From the NCBI RefSeq assembly GCF_032062135.1, contig NC_092866.1, positions 30,699,819-30,763,818 of the forward strand: a stretch of 64,000 nt of DNA. Reading direction: 5' to 3'. The stretch is from Pyxicephalus adspersus (Eukaryota; Chordata; Amphibia; Anura; Pyxicephalidae). A model generated the notes under the pieces. The model was not told the DNA's origin. It ran no database searches and saw only the letters and a list, made by a program, of their open reading frames with translations. The position numbers and the translations under genes were made by a program. This document shows positions 41,975 to 54,289 of this stretch, in pieces (position 1 is the first letter of the stretch; every line of letters starts with the position of its first letter).

Positions 41975-42640
41975 ACTCCAACCACATATGGCAAATAGCC
42001 CAACAGACACCAATTTTACGGTTTTCAATTCTGATCCCATATTAGGAATATATCAATATATTTTCTCTATTTCTTTAACCACATATGGCAATTAGCTCAA
42101 CAGATACAAATCTTACTGTTTTTGGTTCTGATCCCATACTAGGAATATATTTATATATTTCCTATTCAAATCATTACTGTTTGCTTGTAACATGAATACT
42201 CATATGCCCGTTTGTAACTTGTACTTTTATATATAGAGCAATCAGCTCAACTCATAAGACTACTATCCTTGACTACTATACAACTCATAAGACTACTATT
42301 GTACTAGGAATGTGTTTATATATATTTTTGTCGGTTAATATCATTGCCCATTGACAACTAGTATACTTTTTAGATCGTCCAAGTTCCAAAACCCCGAGGA
42401 AGCCTTATCAGGCGAAAAGCGATGGGCAAACTAGACTGGAACGGTTACATGGTGTTGATGTGTTAGTGAAACTGTGTCTAGCATGAAGATTTCAACCCCA
42501 TGGTGAAACAATGGGTTTGGCAATATATACCATGATTGCTATGTAATTATGTATGAATCCTTTTATGAATACATAATTGACTCAAAATATCCAAGCCTCA
42601 AAATGCTGTCTTTTCCTGTCTCTCTTTAAACTAACTTACC
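41975..42640 (+). mobile_element. Penelope-like terminal repeat with degenerate hammerhead
   Basis: The block contains a decayed hammerhead (ccCCGAGGA-agcc-ttatca-ggc-GAAA-agcgatgggc, 42392-42425, with one core change in CUGANGA). It is preceded by a 100-bp unit (aaccacatatggca...gatcccata) present twice in tandem (about 41978 and 42079). There is no RT. Confidence 0.55.
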
Positions 42641-42699
42641 TTGGGGCGGCTATTATTTCTTACTACAGCTATACAGAGAGATAGAGAAATACACTTTAC

Positions 42700-44095
42700 C
42701 TTTTGGTGCTATTCTACAAAAAGATTTGTGACCTTTTGACTCCATATTTGGTAGCGCTCTTTAATGAGGTAAAGACCACTGGGTCTTTCTCGTCAGAAAT
42801 GCTGGGGGCCCATATTGTCATTGACCCCAAGCCAAATAAGGAGCTTAGATCATGAGCATATTATCGCCCGATCTCGCTGCTCAATGTGGACTTGAAGATC
42901 TTCACGAAAATTGCTAAACCTTTATCCTCCTTATCATCACGACCAGGTGTTTTTTGTTTTTTTTTACGTCACGGGTTCCAGTGCAGTCACATATCCTTCG
43001 CTCTCTTCATTTAAAAATAGAAGCATCCATTTGGGGCTCTACCCGTCCACAGATACACTGCACTGTTCTATACTGCACCAAGCCACAGGGAGGTCCAGGA
43101 ATCCCAGTCCTGGCTAATACTATGCAGCAGCCCATATTGCTTCCCTAGCCCAGTTGCATAGTGCTGTGGACTATTATGGGTGCTTTTGGATGTGGTCAAT
43201 TGCGAATCTTTCGCTCCCACCGCTCTCATGTGGGTACCACTGGTTTACCAGCTTCTTCAAATTAGTCCACCCTTGCAACACCTTCAAGTCACCTGGAGTT
43301 CTCTGGAGGCCTCGTATCAGCCCACCTACCCTTGATCCCTATTACTAACTGTCCCCTCTTCCCCAGGAATTGAAAACCCCATCCACTTTTAGGTGGTGGA
43401 TGGCTAATAGGTTCAGGAACGTCTATTCCTTCTGACATTTGGTGGAGTGAAGTCCTTTTCCAACTTTGTATCCTCTCATGAGGCCCTAGAGTTTGAGTGC
43501 TATCGATACATACAATTGCACCACTTTATCTCCTAACTTACCAGAGGTAAGCCATCTCTGTTAACGCTTACAGCTCTAAACAGAGATGCAGAAAGATCTC
43601 CTGGCACCTGGCCTTATATCAATAATTCAAGCCTCATTGTTGTCCTCTAAGGCCTGTACTAAACGTAGCTATTGATTATGCAACTTGGTAGGACATCTTG
43701 GTGTCTACTGCTAGATCCTCTCTTAACATCGCCACATTGGGAAAACTCTTATAAGGTCTTCTATCTCACGCCATATCAGATAGCCAAACTTGTTCCTTGG
43801 TATTCCCTGCAATGCTTCAGAAATTGCATGGACGGAGGTTATATGACCCATATTCTTTGGTCCTGCCCCAGAAATAGTGGATCAGAGTCTATAACCTTAT
43901 TCGCACTGTGCTAGATGTTGATATTCGATGGATTCCCCTAGAAGCATTACAGAGGGTAACAGAATTATGATCAATGAGAAGCTGACCTCTTTTGCTCAGG
44001 ACAGGCACACCAAGTTTATGGCTATCTGGACCACTTGGATTGATTATATTGAACTGAGGCCAGATACTCTTTCCCTATAGTGCTGTTTTATGTCC
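42700..44095 (+). pseudogene. Decayed L1-type ORF2
   Basis: RT fingers SEMLGAHIVIDPKPNKEL and YYRPISLLNVDLKIFTKIA (about 42795-42920) identify an L1/Tx1-type LINE. After this the frame is scrambled. Recognisable pieces are YQIAKLVPWYSLQCFRNC and GGYMTHILWSCPRN near 43768-43880 (C-terminal knuckle region) and FMAIWTTWIDYIELRP near 44018-44065. No intact catalytic box. The copy is older than the one at 44922-51093. Confidence 0.7.
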
Positions 44096-44460
44096 CCTGG
44101 AGACTACTTCATCCTTTCCCTTCTATATTTCTCTCCTTCTCCCCCTCCTCGCCCTCTTTCTCCTTCTTACCTTCCGTTACTTGGCTTTTTTAACAACACC
44201 TTAAGGGAAGTGATTTTTCACTTGTAAATGGTTGACATTCCTTAAGAAGGGTTTGACTCCTGTGAGTTTTTGCATTGTTCTAGATATTTGTCTTTTTTGA
44301 TAATAGAATGGCAGAATGGCATTATTTTGCAATACTTTCCAGTACAACTGTAAAATCTTTCTGTATTATCCTTTGGTATTGTTTTCTGTACTACAATTTG
44401 ACAAACAGTATTGTTAACAGAAAATATTGTAAAATGATTAATGGTTTAATTAATTTTTGT
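44096..44460. other. No gene recognised; likely LINE 3' UTR and DUS2 3' flank
   Basis: Pyrimidine-rich sequence (44140-44180), then AT-rich sequence. No reading frame is supported. Confidence 0.45.
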
Positions 44461-44469
44461 TAATTACAG

Positions 44470-44475
44470 TTTATT
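44470..44475 (-). promoter_or_regulatory. Polyadenylation signal of the DUS2 exon
   Basis: The minus strand reads aataaa about 53 bases after the stop codon of the DUS2 terminal exon, in a cagtaataaactg context, a plausible site for a short 3' UTR. Confidence 0.5.
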
Positions 44476-44527
44476 ACTGTTCATCTTTGGGGGAAAAAGG
44501 AGAATATACTTAAATGTGAGTTCAAAT

Positions 44528-44747
44528 TTATTTATCACTTTCTTCACTTTTGTCATCATCTTGGTATCGTTTCTTTGACTGGGGCATTTCTGACATGTTT
44601 CCTGAGCCTACATTCGGACACTGCATTTCCCTCTTCCTTTTGTAAACAAGGTCATTTTCTTGCTCGCCAATCTTTCCCTCAGGGAGCCCAAGTGTTCGGA
44701 GACAAACAATGGCAGCAGCTTGCTCTGCTAGTTTCTTCGATTTATCC
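44528..44747 (-). CDS. DUS2: Terminal coding exon of DUS2 (tRNA-dihydrouridine synthase 2)
   Basis: DUS2 reduces uridine 20 in the D-loop of cytoplasmic tRNAs, using FMN and a C-terminal dsRNA-binding domain to hold the tRNA. This exon encodes the last helix of that domain, DKSKKLAEQAAAIVCLRTLG then LPEGKIGEQENDLV, followed by a basic YKRKREM and an acidic tail ending DKSEESDK and stop. The match to the vertebrate DUS2 C-terminus comes from memory. The acceptor is clean: a T-rich tract, catgtttag, and the exon starts with G at 44747, completing a split codon in phase with GAT. Earlier exons are not seen to the right, so the last intron would be long. It is the only recognisable host exon. Confidence 0.75.
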
Positions 44748-45173
44748 CTAAACATGAAAAAAAAAAAATAGTATTTAGTATTCATAAACACAATCTTGAT
44801 AAACAACAAAGCCTCAGTCTCAGCTGCCACAGTCAAATCTCTCTACACTTCTTTCAGTTCCTAGTAAAACAATAACTTCTTCTGCCCCCTGCTGGCCAAT
44901 CATCAAAAGTGCACAGGTGCCCTCGGGTAGCCATCCGACTTACCTCGCATTATGCGGGATCTACGACTTCCTGACATCATATTACCTGAATGGCCCTCAG
45001 CGACCTCACTCCTCCTCAGCAAACCGATCACATCCCAAGCTCCTCCACGACTTCCGACTGATAGATCTCCGAGCGCATCCCCGGGTCACCACTCTTCTCC
45101 TCCTACAGCATCCTAGCTTGCTACATCTAAGCCGATGAGTTTTTTTTTGTTTTTTTGTTTTTTCTTTTGCCTT

Positions 45174-46302
45174 TTAACCACCCGGGCGTTACACTGATGT
45201 CTAGATTTCTGTACCAAAAGCGTTACAGGTTTTCATGAAATTTTNNNNNNNNNNNNNNNNNNNNNNNNNNNNNNNNNNNNNNNNNNNNNNNNNNNNNNNN
45301 NNNNNNNNNNNNNNNNNNNNNNNNNNNNNNNNNNNNNNNNNNNNNNNNNNNNNNNNNNNNNNNNNNNNNNNNNNNNNNNNNNNNNNNNNNNNNNNNNNNN
45401 NNNNNNNNNNNNNNNNNNNNNNNNNNNNNNNNNNNNNNNNNNNNNNNNNNNNNNNNNNNNNNNNNNNNNNNNNNNNNNNNNNNNNNNNNNNNNNNNNNNN
45501 NNNNNNNNNNNNNNNNNNNNNNNNNNNNNNNNNNNNNNNNNNNNNNNNNNNNNNNNNNNNNNNNNNNNNNNNNNNNNNNNNNNNNNNNNNNNNNNNNNNN
45601 NNNNNNNNNNNNNNNNNNNNNNNNNNNNNNNNNNNNNNNNNNNNNNNNNNNNNNNNNNNNNNNNNNNNNNNNNNNNNNNNNNNNNNNNNNNNNNNNNNNN
45701 NNNNNNNNNNNNNNNNNNNNNNNNNNNNNNNNNNNNNNNNNNNNNNNNNNNNNNNNNNNNNNNNNNNNNNNNNNNNNNNNNNNNNNNNNNNNNNNNNNNN
45801 NNNNNNNNNNNNNNNNNNNNNNNNNNNNNNNNNNNNNNNNNNNNNNNNNNNNNNNNNNNNNNNNNNNNNNNNNNNNNNNNNNNNNNNNNNNNNNNNNNNN
45901 NNNNNNNNNNNNNNNNNNNNNNNNNNNNNNNNNNNNNNNNNNNNNNNNNNNNNNNNNNNNNNNNNNNNNNNNNNNNNNNNNNNNNNNNNNNNNNNNNNNN
46001 NNNNNNNNNNNNNNNNNNNNNNNNNNNNNNNNNNNNNNNNNNNNNNNNNNNNNNNNNNNNNNNNNNNNNNNNNNNNNNNNNNNNNNNNNNNNNNNNNNNN
46101 NNNNNNNNNNNNNNNNNNNNNNNNNNNNNNNNNNNNNNNNNNNNNNNNNNNAGGACGACGCTGGAACACGGACACGACGCTGGATGAGCACAGCGGGACC
46201 AGGTAAGTGGGGATTTTAATATAGTGAGAAAAGTTCGGGGTTAACGATAATTGCAACTTTTTTTAGCACGGAAAAGTTCGGGCTTAACGGTTGGGAGGTT
46301 AA
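45174..46302. mobile_element. TTAA-flanked element (943 family), largely in a gap
   Basis: TTAA at 45174-45177 and 46299-46302 flank ccacccgggcgttac and the inverse of aacggttgggagg. Next to the left end, tttctgtaccaaaagcg is the inverted counterpart of the right end at 943-1707. 907 bases in the middle are unknown. Repeated cacgacgctgga-type words lie right of the gap. Confidence 0.7.
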
Positions 46303-47029
46303 GCTACCTCAAGCGATGTTCTCAGACACTTCTACTTTCACAAACTCTCTGGGCTCTCACGTGCCATTTGACTCCTGCTTATGAAGTTTCTCACACATTT
46401 TGGGACTACTCATTTAATGGTAGCTATGACAATTTTTCTACTCTCTCAGGTTTTGGATGATAGCTAACTAGATATTACTCATCACTATAGGCACTGCGGA
46501 TAGTTAGATAGCACTTAGAATGCCTCACAGATTACTGAGCTGTCATGATCTGAGTCCACTAGTGGGCACCTGAGTTATGATGTTTTCTTTCACTCTGTCA
46601 GCCCTATTATTGTGTATGGGATATCTTGGCATAGTATTTGAGGGTGCCATTCCCTGAATTCCTTAGACTAATTTCGCAGGAATTTGGCGAATGGCTTTTT
46701 TTATGGTGATGTTATCTGATTTCCTGCCCTGAGCTCTAGTTAATCTGGTCCTAGTAATGTCTAGAATACTAAGTGAAATATTTCAATTGTTCAGTTAATG
46801 CTCTTACTTTTTTATTACTTGTGGTTTTATGAGTTCCCCCAGGTGGGACTCAATTGTTTATTTGTTGTTTGTCTGTTTGCCTCCTCCTGCCGCTCGCAGA
46901 CACTTTCCCCATATAGGCCCACCGTCTTGTTGGACTGTGATTGGGATCCCGCTTTAGTTTTTCACCCCACGGACGAGGACTTCGCCTGTCTCCCGTGTCT
47001 GGTGCCCTTTTCCTTGTCCCCCTCCCCCA

Positions 47030-49580
47030 ATGTCCTCAACTAACAATCAAGCACAATTTTTGAGAATCCGTACCCTTAATGCGAAGGGTCTTAAAAGCCT
47101 GAACAAGCGCTCTCATTATTATTTGCTCAGCACAAAGCGGGAGTGAATGTCTTAATACTGCAAGAGACCCATTTTCAGTCCCACAGGATTCCCTCTTTCC
47201 ACAACCGCTTTTATTTCACATGGTGCCATACCTCTAATCCCGAATCTAGAACTAAGGGAGTTTCCATAGCATTCCATAAGACGCTGCCAGTACAGATACT
47301 AGACTCCCGCTCTGACCCTCAGGGCAGATACCTGATTCTCAAAATCTCTATTTGGGATAAGAAATTTACATTAGCTTCTATTTATGCGCCCAATCATCAA
47401 CCCACAACGGCCATTTGTCAATATTTGGAGATCCTGAAAAGGTTTGCAGAAGGGACTATCATAGTGGGAGAAGACCTGAATTGTGTACTGGACCCCCGCA
47501 TTGATACCTCGTCAGGGAAAACCCCGATCTCATATTCCAAACTAAAACCCCTTTCTTCTAAATTTTATGATCTTAGATTGATGGATATATGGCGCACCCT
47601 GCACCCCACAACCAAAGACTATACTTTTTACTCCACACAATATGTACTCCTGCATAGACTATATCCAGTGAGTCACTCTGTACTTGACTGGCATCCTATT
47701 ATTTCCATAGAATCCTGTCCCTGGTCCGACCATTCCTCAGTTTCCATGACGCTCCAGATCCCTCAAATGGGCCCAAGAGAATGGACATGGAAGTGTAATG
47801 ACTCCCCGTTCAAGGCTCTTCTTTGCGCAAAGGCGATTCTTGATACGATTACCAATTTTATTGGGGATCATGCCTCAGACCCCACCTCCCTTTCCTATGC
47901 AATGGGAAGCAATGAAAGCAGTTGTTCGAGGGGTCCTCATACAACAGGGAACCAGGCTTAAAAAGATAGGATCGCAGGATAATAAACTCACATCTGATAA
48001 AATCTGATCCTTGGAACATCTTCATAAACAAAACATGGCCCCCGATGTATTTTTGAAATTGACAGCTGCCAGAACTCACCTTTTGAATCTATATGATTTG
48101 GCATATCAACACCACCAGGATCGTTTCTGGAAAGTAATATATCAATATTGGGACAATTATGTGGCAGACTGTTGGCACGGGGTTTGCACCCGTGCACATC
48201 AACCACATATATACCTTCCATCCGGACCACTGATGGCGGGCTGACATCTATCCCCAAAGAGATTCTGCAAACCTTTCATAAATATTATTGGGATCTCTAT
48301 CAAATCTGCCCTACTCACGCGACTCCCTCCTCAATGCAAGAATAAATAACTAAAACAGCTCTTCCAACATTAGACCCTGAGGTGATATTGCAATTAGAAT
48401 CCCTGTTTACTGACGAGGAGGTCTCTGCTGCCTTACATGCCACGCCGACAGGGAAGAGCCCTGGCCCAGATGGATTTACTCCACGGTTCTATAAACTACA
48501 TGCCCTTACTTTCGTCCCCTTCATGACTAAGGTATTATTTTCCATATCCATTGATACACCGTTTCCATCACAGAGTCTGGAAGCGCACATCATGATCCTC
48601 CCCAAGCCAGGCAAAGACCATACAGTATGCTCTAACCACAGACCTATATCATTGATCAATGTGGATGCAAAAATATTCTCTAAGTTGATCGCTAATAGGT
48701 TGTCACCACACATGCCCTTGTTGATCCATATGGATCAAACTGGGTTCATTTATGGGAGGGAAGCTAGAGACAACACCATTAAGGCTATCCTGCTGACCCA
48801 ATTTGCCAAATCTACCAAGTCTCCCATGTGTCTCCTATCAATAGGTGCTGAGAAAGCCTTTGACAGGGTTAGCTGGCAGTTTATGTACTCTGCGCTACAT
48901 CAGGTGGGCCTGGACCCTAGTATGGTTTCCAGAATTGCAGCATTGTATTCTTCACCCAGGGCCCGGGTACGGGTTAGCGGCGCTCTCTCCAACTCTTTCC
49001 ATATCAAGAATGGCATGAGGCAAGGGTGTCCTCTCTCCCCATCGCTTTATGCTCTAGTTATGGAACATTTGGCTCTGGCCTTGCGCCACAACCCGGACGT
49101 TCAGGGGGTCAAGATAGGCGATGCACAATATAAACTCTCATTATATGCGGACGACCTACTGATGTATATATAACATCCCCACATATCACGATACCCTCAA
49201 TACTGAAAGAGTTTGACAAATTTGGCATATATAGTAATTTCAAGGTAAACTACTCCAAATCTGAAATTCTTAATGTTATCTTAGATTCTACTCAAATGTC
49301 AGCCATACATACCAATACGTCCTTTCGGATTTGTACCGACTCCATTAAGTACTTGGGTATCATACTTACATCAGATCCCTCTAAATTGTTCACGTGCAAC
49401 TACTCCCCAATATATAGCAAACTACAATCCGACCTTCAGAAGTATGATTCTTTGCCTCTCTCCTGGTTCACTCGCATAAACACTGTTAAAATGGACATCA
49501 TCCCCAGGCTCTTATATGTTTTTCAAACGGTTCCTATATTCTTTCCGAATGCATATTTACGTAAAATACATAGGTTTTGA
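47030..49580 (+). pseudogene. L1 ORF2: endonuclease and reverse transcriptase
   Basis: The start at 47030 gives a short frame, then a shift into the APE endonuclease: LILQETHF (47149-47172), SIYAPNHQ (near 47380), VGEDLN (47467, the usual GGDFN altered) and WSDHSS (47721-47738). RT occupies 48382-49173: TGKSPGPDGFTPRFY, NHRPISLINVDAKIFSKLIA, GAEKAFDRVSWQFM, MRQGCPLSPSLYAL and LSLYADDLLMY (49138-49168), with the catalytic box intact. After a stop, YLGIILTSDPSKL continues to 49580. Breaks at about 47130, 47958, 48005 and 48343 disable it, yet it is the best preserved LINE here. Confidence 0.85.
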
Positions 49581-49581
49581 G

Positions 49582-50214
49582 GCTCAAGAGTTTTAAGTCA
49601 AGCTATGAATGTATTATTATATATTTACTTCATATTTAACAAGGTCATAAAAATACATAGTTCACAAACCTAGAACATGTAGTACATTGTCTTGCCTGGT
49701 TATGTTATACAAGAAACACAGAAGTAAAAATATTATTGCAAGTTAACATAACATGTTCTGTTAGTTACACCTATTTCTATTCTGAGTCACAGAAATGGGG
49801 TGTTTTACTAGACAAATTGTTGCTAGCATGAACAGTAGACAGCAAAGAAAAATGAGAAAAGGCAATAATATAATAAAACTTTTTCTGTATTTTCTGTATA
49901 CAAGTCCCCGACGCGTTTAGCCCAAATTAGGCTTCCTCAGAGGGATGTGACTTTATATAATTTATGGTAGATGGTATATTGATCGGTTCTGTGTGATATA
50001 TTCAGGACAGTATTTCTTAAAGTAGTGTTGATACACCAGTAGGATTCATTTAAACTAACAAAACTGTTGAGTACCAATTGATGAGAGGTTAGGGTGAATA
50101 AGGGTATTCATCCTGTGGTCTTGTGCTTATAAAAGGTTGCAGGTTGTATAATGAATGTATAGAAGTTGAAGACCCGCAAGTTGTGATTGTTGCATAGTTA
50201 AATGCTAGCAAAGG
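49582..50214 (-). mobile_element. Penelope-like terminal repeat inserted in L1
   Basis: The L1 ORF2 frame stops matching after RKIHRF (49578) and resumes near 50215. The insert contains, on the minus strand, tccct-CTGAGGA-agcc-taattt-gggc-TAAA-cgcGTC-gggg (49905-49945), a hammerhead-like core whose GAAA has become TAAA, with GUC triplet and stem I pairing kept. No RT. Confidence 0.6.
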
Positions 50215-50657
50215 ACTTACACAGAATATCCTCTACACAATCCGGCTGATGCTGGGGCTGCCACTCGCACAGAGGGACGATGCTCCATTTGGGGTGGGAA
50301 TGTCCAATTATATCCCGCTTCTGGGACACGATCTTCCAGATATTTAATGACTGCACCGGGTCTACCGTACCCAATACTCCCAAAGTAGCTCTCTTATCTA
50401 TAGTTCCGGGTTCGCTCAAAAATATCAAGAAAGGAGTTCTATGCTATTTTCTCACGGCTGCTAGGGCCATTATCCTGAGATTATGGAAGCAACCTGTTGC
50501 TCCTTCTGTAGCAGACTGGGTTTCAGAACTTGAAAAAATCCGTTATATGGAAATGTTGGTTGCGGAGGATGATGATAGAATGCATCAATTCAAAATAATA
50601 TGGTCTACCTGGGATTGGTTTAGAGAATCTCCCCGACTTCAAACGTATTTATCTTAG
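50215..50657 (+). pseudogene. L1 ORF2 C-terminal region
   Basis: The frame MLHLGWECPIISRFWDTIF (50280-50336) is the C-terminal zinc-knuckle area of L1/Tx1 ORF2, followed by TAARAIILRLWKQPVAPS and FKIIWSTWDWF, ending with a stop at 50657. The 3' UTR then runs to 51093. Confidence 0.85.
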
Positions 50658-51111
50658 TGATCATAATTGCTAATTGGATTCCTATCCCTTAAGGGTTATT
50701 CTCTACTTTTTTATATTTGCTTTGTGTACCTTTCCCACCTCTCCCACCCCTTCCCCCCAGGGCTATTTTGTTATATATGTTTGTGTTTGTTGTATGTTTT
50801 TATTTCTTACTATTGTTGTCTAGATTTTTGGTTTATATTCGGTGCCATACGCTCCTGTGAGAAGTAATGTTGTTTCCTATGTATTCGTACCAATATGTGC
50901 AATACTGACCCACAAAGGTTTCTCCTGTTTATGGTTCTTCTTCTCAGGGTCTATGTTGTTTATATTCTGTTTCTTATCCTTTGTATGCACTAAGCCAACA
51001 CTGATATGTATAAACAGATTGTAAGAGTTGTATGTTATCTTTTTTGTTATGTAATCTATGATTTTGTTGAAAACCTAATAAAACTGATTGAAACAAAAGT
51101 GCACAGGTGCC

Positions 51112-51835
51112 ACAATAGGAAATGAATAACAAACGAATATATGAATACATTTAGAGTGAATTGATAGGAGAATAATTTACAAGGAGAACCCTCAGTGCCC
51201 CCCAAAAAATCCTAACAAATAAACTGTGGATAAATTCCTGTAGAAGGTATACTTTGCTATACAGTACCTAGGCACATATTCTGGCTGGTAATTTTCTGTA
51301 ACTATGTATAGCTGCCCTCTGTTATAGGATAATCTGGATCAATCGTTCTTAACCAATAAGGACCCCTTAAAAAAATTTTCAGATTTCAGAAAACCCCTAC
51401 TAAAACCAATTTTTGGGGGTAATAGACAAAAAGCTTCTTAATTAATATTGGCGAATGGAAAGAATGCCCCCAGTCTCCCCCCAAAGTGATGACCAGACTA
51501 ACACCCTTATAGACCAATAAAAACATCATTAGAGTCATGCATGCTGGCTCTAACAGCAGAGAAATGCCAGATACTAGGAGCCTCTGCCGTTCAACAAGTA
51601 GACTTTCAGTTTCAGGTGGTCTGGGACAGAATACTGCCACCTGCCCTTGAGAAAGTTATCCTGGCAAAAAAGGAAGGAGCCACCATCATTTGCGTAATTT
51701 GCAATTTTGGCCACTGGGGAAGAATTGTAATTGCTTTCTTTGCCTCCTTAATTTTTATAAAGTCTCAAGATCAGTAATATTGGAAGTTAAAAAGTAAAGC
51801 AGTGCAAAATCTCACTCCCTGACTAGCAGTTTTTT
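51112..51835. other. No gene recognised; possible hAT-type remnant
   Basis: 51336-51420 (tcgttcttaaccaataagga, then a cccctactaaaacc stretch) resembles the start of some hAT elements, but no partner end or duplication is found. A frame at 51541-51777 has no known domain. Confidence 0.35.
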
Positions 51836-52135
51836 ATGTTCCGGCAATGCCATAGCAATGAAATTTTAGAGGGTGTTAGCCACAGGTGTCCCCCAATTGC
51901 ACTTTTATTTTGTTTACCTGTATCTACCAGTTCTAGAGAAATTGGGGCTCAGGCATTGGAGGGGTTCAGAAATGTGTAACACGGCAGCGCATTTTGATGG
52001 GTAAAGTTTTTTTTAAGTTCTGACAATGCCATAGCAATGAAATTTTAGGGGGGGATACCCACAGGTGTCCCCCACTTGCACCTACCTTTTTGGTTTTGTA
52101 CATCTTCCCGTTCCAGAGAAATTGCGGTTCAAAGT
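51836..52135. repeat. Tandem repeat, unit about 178 bp (second locus)
   Basis: This is the same unit as 39886-40215: agttttttatgttccggcaa (51829) versus agttttttttaagttctgac (about 52008), with acaggtgtcccccaattgca and acaggtgtcccccacttgca between. Two copies. Confidence 0.75.
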
Positions 52136-53135
52136 AGAAAAGTGGACAGGATAGTGCAGTATGACAGTTCTATTTTTGTGACAGGTAGGTATAAATTTAG
52201 GGGTCACACCTCCGTGTTATGTAAGAGGCCCTGGGGGTCCATAATTTGTTTGTTTATCTTCAGGCTTCTAGACACACTTACTTTTAAAACAGCAGCCCCA
52301 ATGTTTAATTTTCACTAGTTTTTAAAATCATGACCCACATATTTTGAAACGTCATAAAGGTGGGGAGATTAATTTGGGGTAATGCTAGCTACAAGGGTTT
52401 CCTGTGTACGTCATGCTGATTAGGAGATATGGAGTACGACATGCTGATTAGGAGATATGGAGGTTTGTAAGGCTGCAGAACATGACATGCAGCATTCACA
52501 CAAAGCATTGCTGCCGATGACATCATTGTAAACGCCCAATTGTACATTTTTTTCTAATGGCAGCTTTATTTGATAGAACACCGGCACCTGAACCTCAAGA
52601 AAAATCCTGGAATCTGCTCAGAAGAACATGAATACATTTTCTAGGCTGGTAGAGAAGGGGTCTAAAGTTAAGAGGATGCTCCATGTCCATTTCTTTCAAG
52701 ACTTGGACAATTCTTGTTTAACTTTTCTAGCAATGTAGACCCATGTGTAAACATACATTTACTTACTGTCAGGGTGTCAGTTATAAAGAAATCATCCATC
52801 AGGAGTTAAACAGGTGGGTTAAGTAGGGAACAAGGACGGGGGAAGAGTTGGCTAGTTGAGTTGGAACACATTTCAGAGAAGCCATCAGGCCTTGGATGTT
52901 CATTAGTTTTTAGAGACTAAATTGCCCACTCCTAAGGGAAATAATGGGAGTTTACAATTTGCAGTGCAGGGAATCTAAGATGGAGAAAGTTGCATGTTGG
53001 AGAGGAAAGATTGTACCTAGGTTTGTGAAGAAAATGTAAGTTTAACATAGAAAGCATGTAGATAGGTAAAAGTTCTTTAAAATCCTGTTGAAAAAATTAG
53101 AGGGGTCAAAGATAGTAATGTATTTATGTATATTG
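52136..53135. other. No gene recognised
   Basis: A 33-bp direct repeat (tacgtcatgctgattaggag and following, 52407 and 52438) is the only structure seen. Reading frames are short and unrecognised. Confidence 0.45.
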
Positions 53136-53159
53136 TAATGTATATATGTATACGTTGTT

Positions 53160-53230
53160 CATATTTGTTGTATGTATATATATATATATATATATAAACA
53201 CATATACACACATACACACACACACAATAT
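53160..53230. repeat. TA and CA microsatellites
   Basis: A (TA)n run at about 53175-53198 is followed by interrupted CA repeats to 53228. Confidence 0.9.
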
Positions 53231-53234
53231 ATTT

Positions 53235-53520
53235 ATATACTGTATATCCATATAGACCGTGTTTCATAGAAATTAGCCCTGAGGAACCCATGAAAGGCAA
53301 AGGCAGGTATTAGAACTCTATTGAGTCGACACAGTCTTGTATACTCTGTATAGCTATTTTATGTACAGAGATAACATCTGACTCCCATGATGTTAAATGG
53401 GCGATGGATGTAATTAATTGAAACAATGTAATTATGTATGAAAACTGACTTTTTTTGAAAACATATTATAAACACAATATTTTCTAGCCACAAAAAAACC
53501 CTCCTTTCTCTGTTTTTTTC
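53235..53520 (+). mobile_element. Decayed Penelope-type terminal repeat
   Basis: The block includes agccCTGAGGAaccc-atgaa-aggc-AAAG (53276-53305), a hammerhead-like core with its GAAA box damaged, followed by gtcgacacagtcttgtatac, reminiscent of the other copies. No RT is seen. Boundaries are approximate. Confidence 0.4.
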
Positions 53521-54289
53521 ACATATTTTTCACATGTACATATTACGTTTTAAGGGGTAGGACATATATTCTTTATTAACTACGAACTGTCCAAGAAGAG
53601 AGACAACACTCACTCAACAATACATATGTGCACATTGATCTGATATATTAATTTTCTTTAAAAAATTTAAATATTAATATTTCTTCTGCTCAGTGTTCTG
53701 ATGTACCATTGCAGTAGGTAACTAAAATATGATATTTAGGTATGGAGGTGACCAAGCTGATTTTATCCCACTGAATGTTGACCCACAGTTTTTCTTTTGT
53801 GAGTCTAGACTCAAGGCCCTAAGAAATTTCTCTCTCTTCCTTACAGGTAAAATTAGCATTAACATTTTTAAGAAATATTATACAGTTAAATATATTATAA
53901 ATTACATTTTAACAAGGTTTTCTGGCAAGGGAATTTATTTTTCTATGGTTCATCTACAGGGCAGAAGATTCAACAGTTGCCCAAGTGGCCCAAGTGTCCT
54001 GGGATCTAGGAGATTTTGTGCTACCTGTCCTTTGTGGTCTGAGAGTGCGATATCCTGTGACATCCATGTGAGCTACAGTTAGGATAAGGAGTAAGACTGA
54101 ACAGTTACATGATGTGTCCAAGAAGTTCTTATCACCCTATACTTCATTGTGGGGGAATTCATCCTTGCTCTATTTCTTCTGATTGGAGGATCTGGTTGTT
54201 TAGGCTGGAAAAGGTCTTAATGTGCTATTGGACATTGTACAGGATGGTAGATTAGTCACATTTGATGAAATGAAGGAACATTTGAAAAA
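53521..54289. other. No gene recognised
   Basis: A frame at 53729-54082 has no domain I recognise. No repeat or splice structure is compelling. Confidence 0.4.

Larger units (their letters stand above)
44922..51093 (+). mobile_element. L1-type LINE with 18-bp target duplication, antisense to DUS2
   Basis: The 18 bases beginning caaaagtgcacagg (44904-44921) recur exactly at 51094-51111, directly after the 3' end (ctaataaaactgattgaaa). Target duplication, a polyadenylation-like end and ORF2 define one L1 insertion. It has been hit twice since: a TTAA element (45174-46302) and Penelope-type sequence (about 49582-50214). The 5' part (44922-45173) looks like a GC-rich leader. ORF1 is not seen and could be lost or in the gap. 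It lies, antisense, upstream of the DUS2 exon. Confidence 0.85.

Noticed and set aside
45201..46256. Long open frames through the gap on both strands
   Set aside because: They consist almost entirely of undetermined bases.
53729..54082. Possible host exon
   Set aside because: No recognised domain, and candidate splice sites do not define a consistent open frame.
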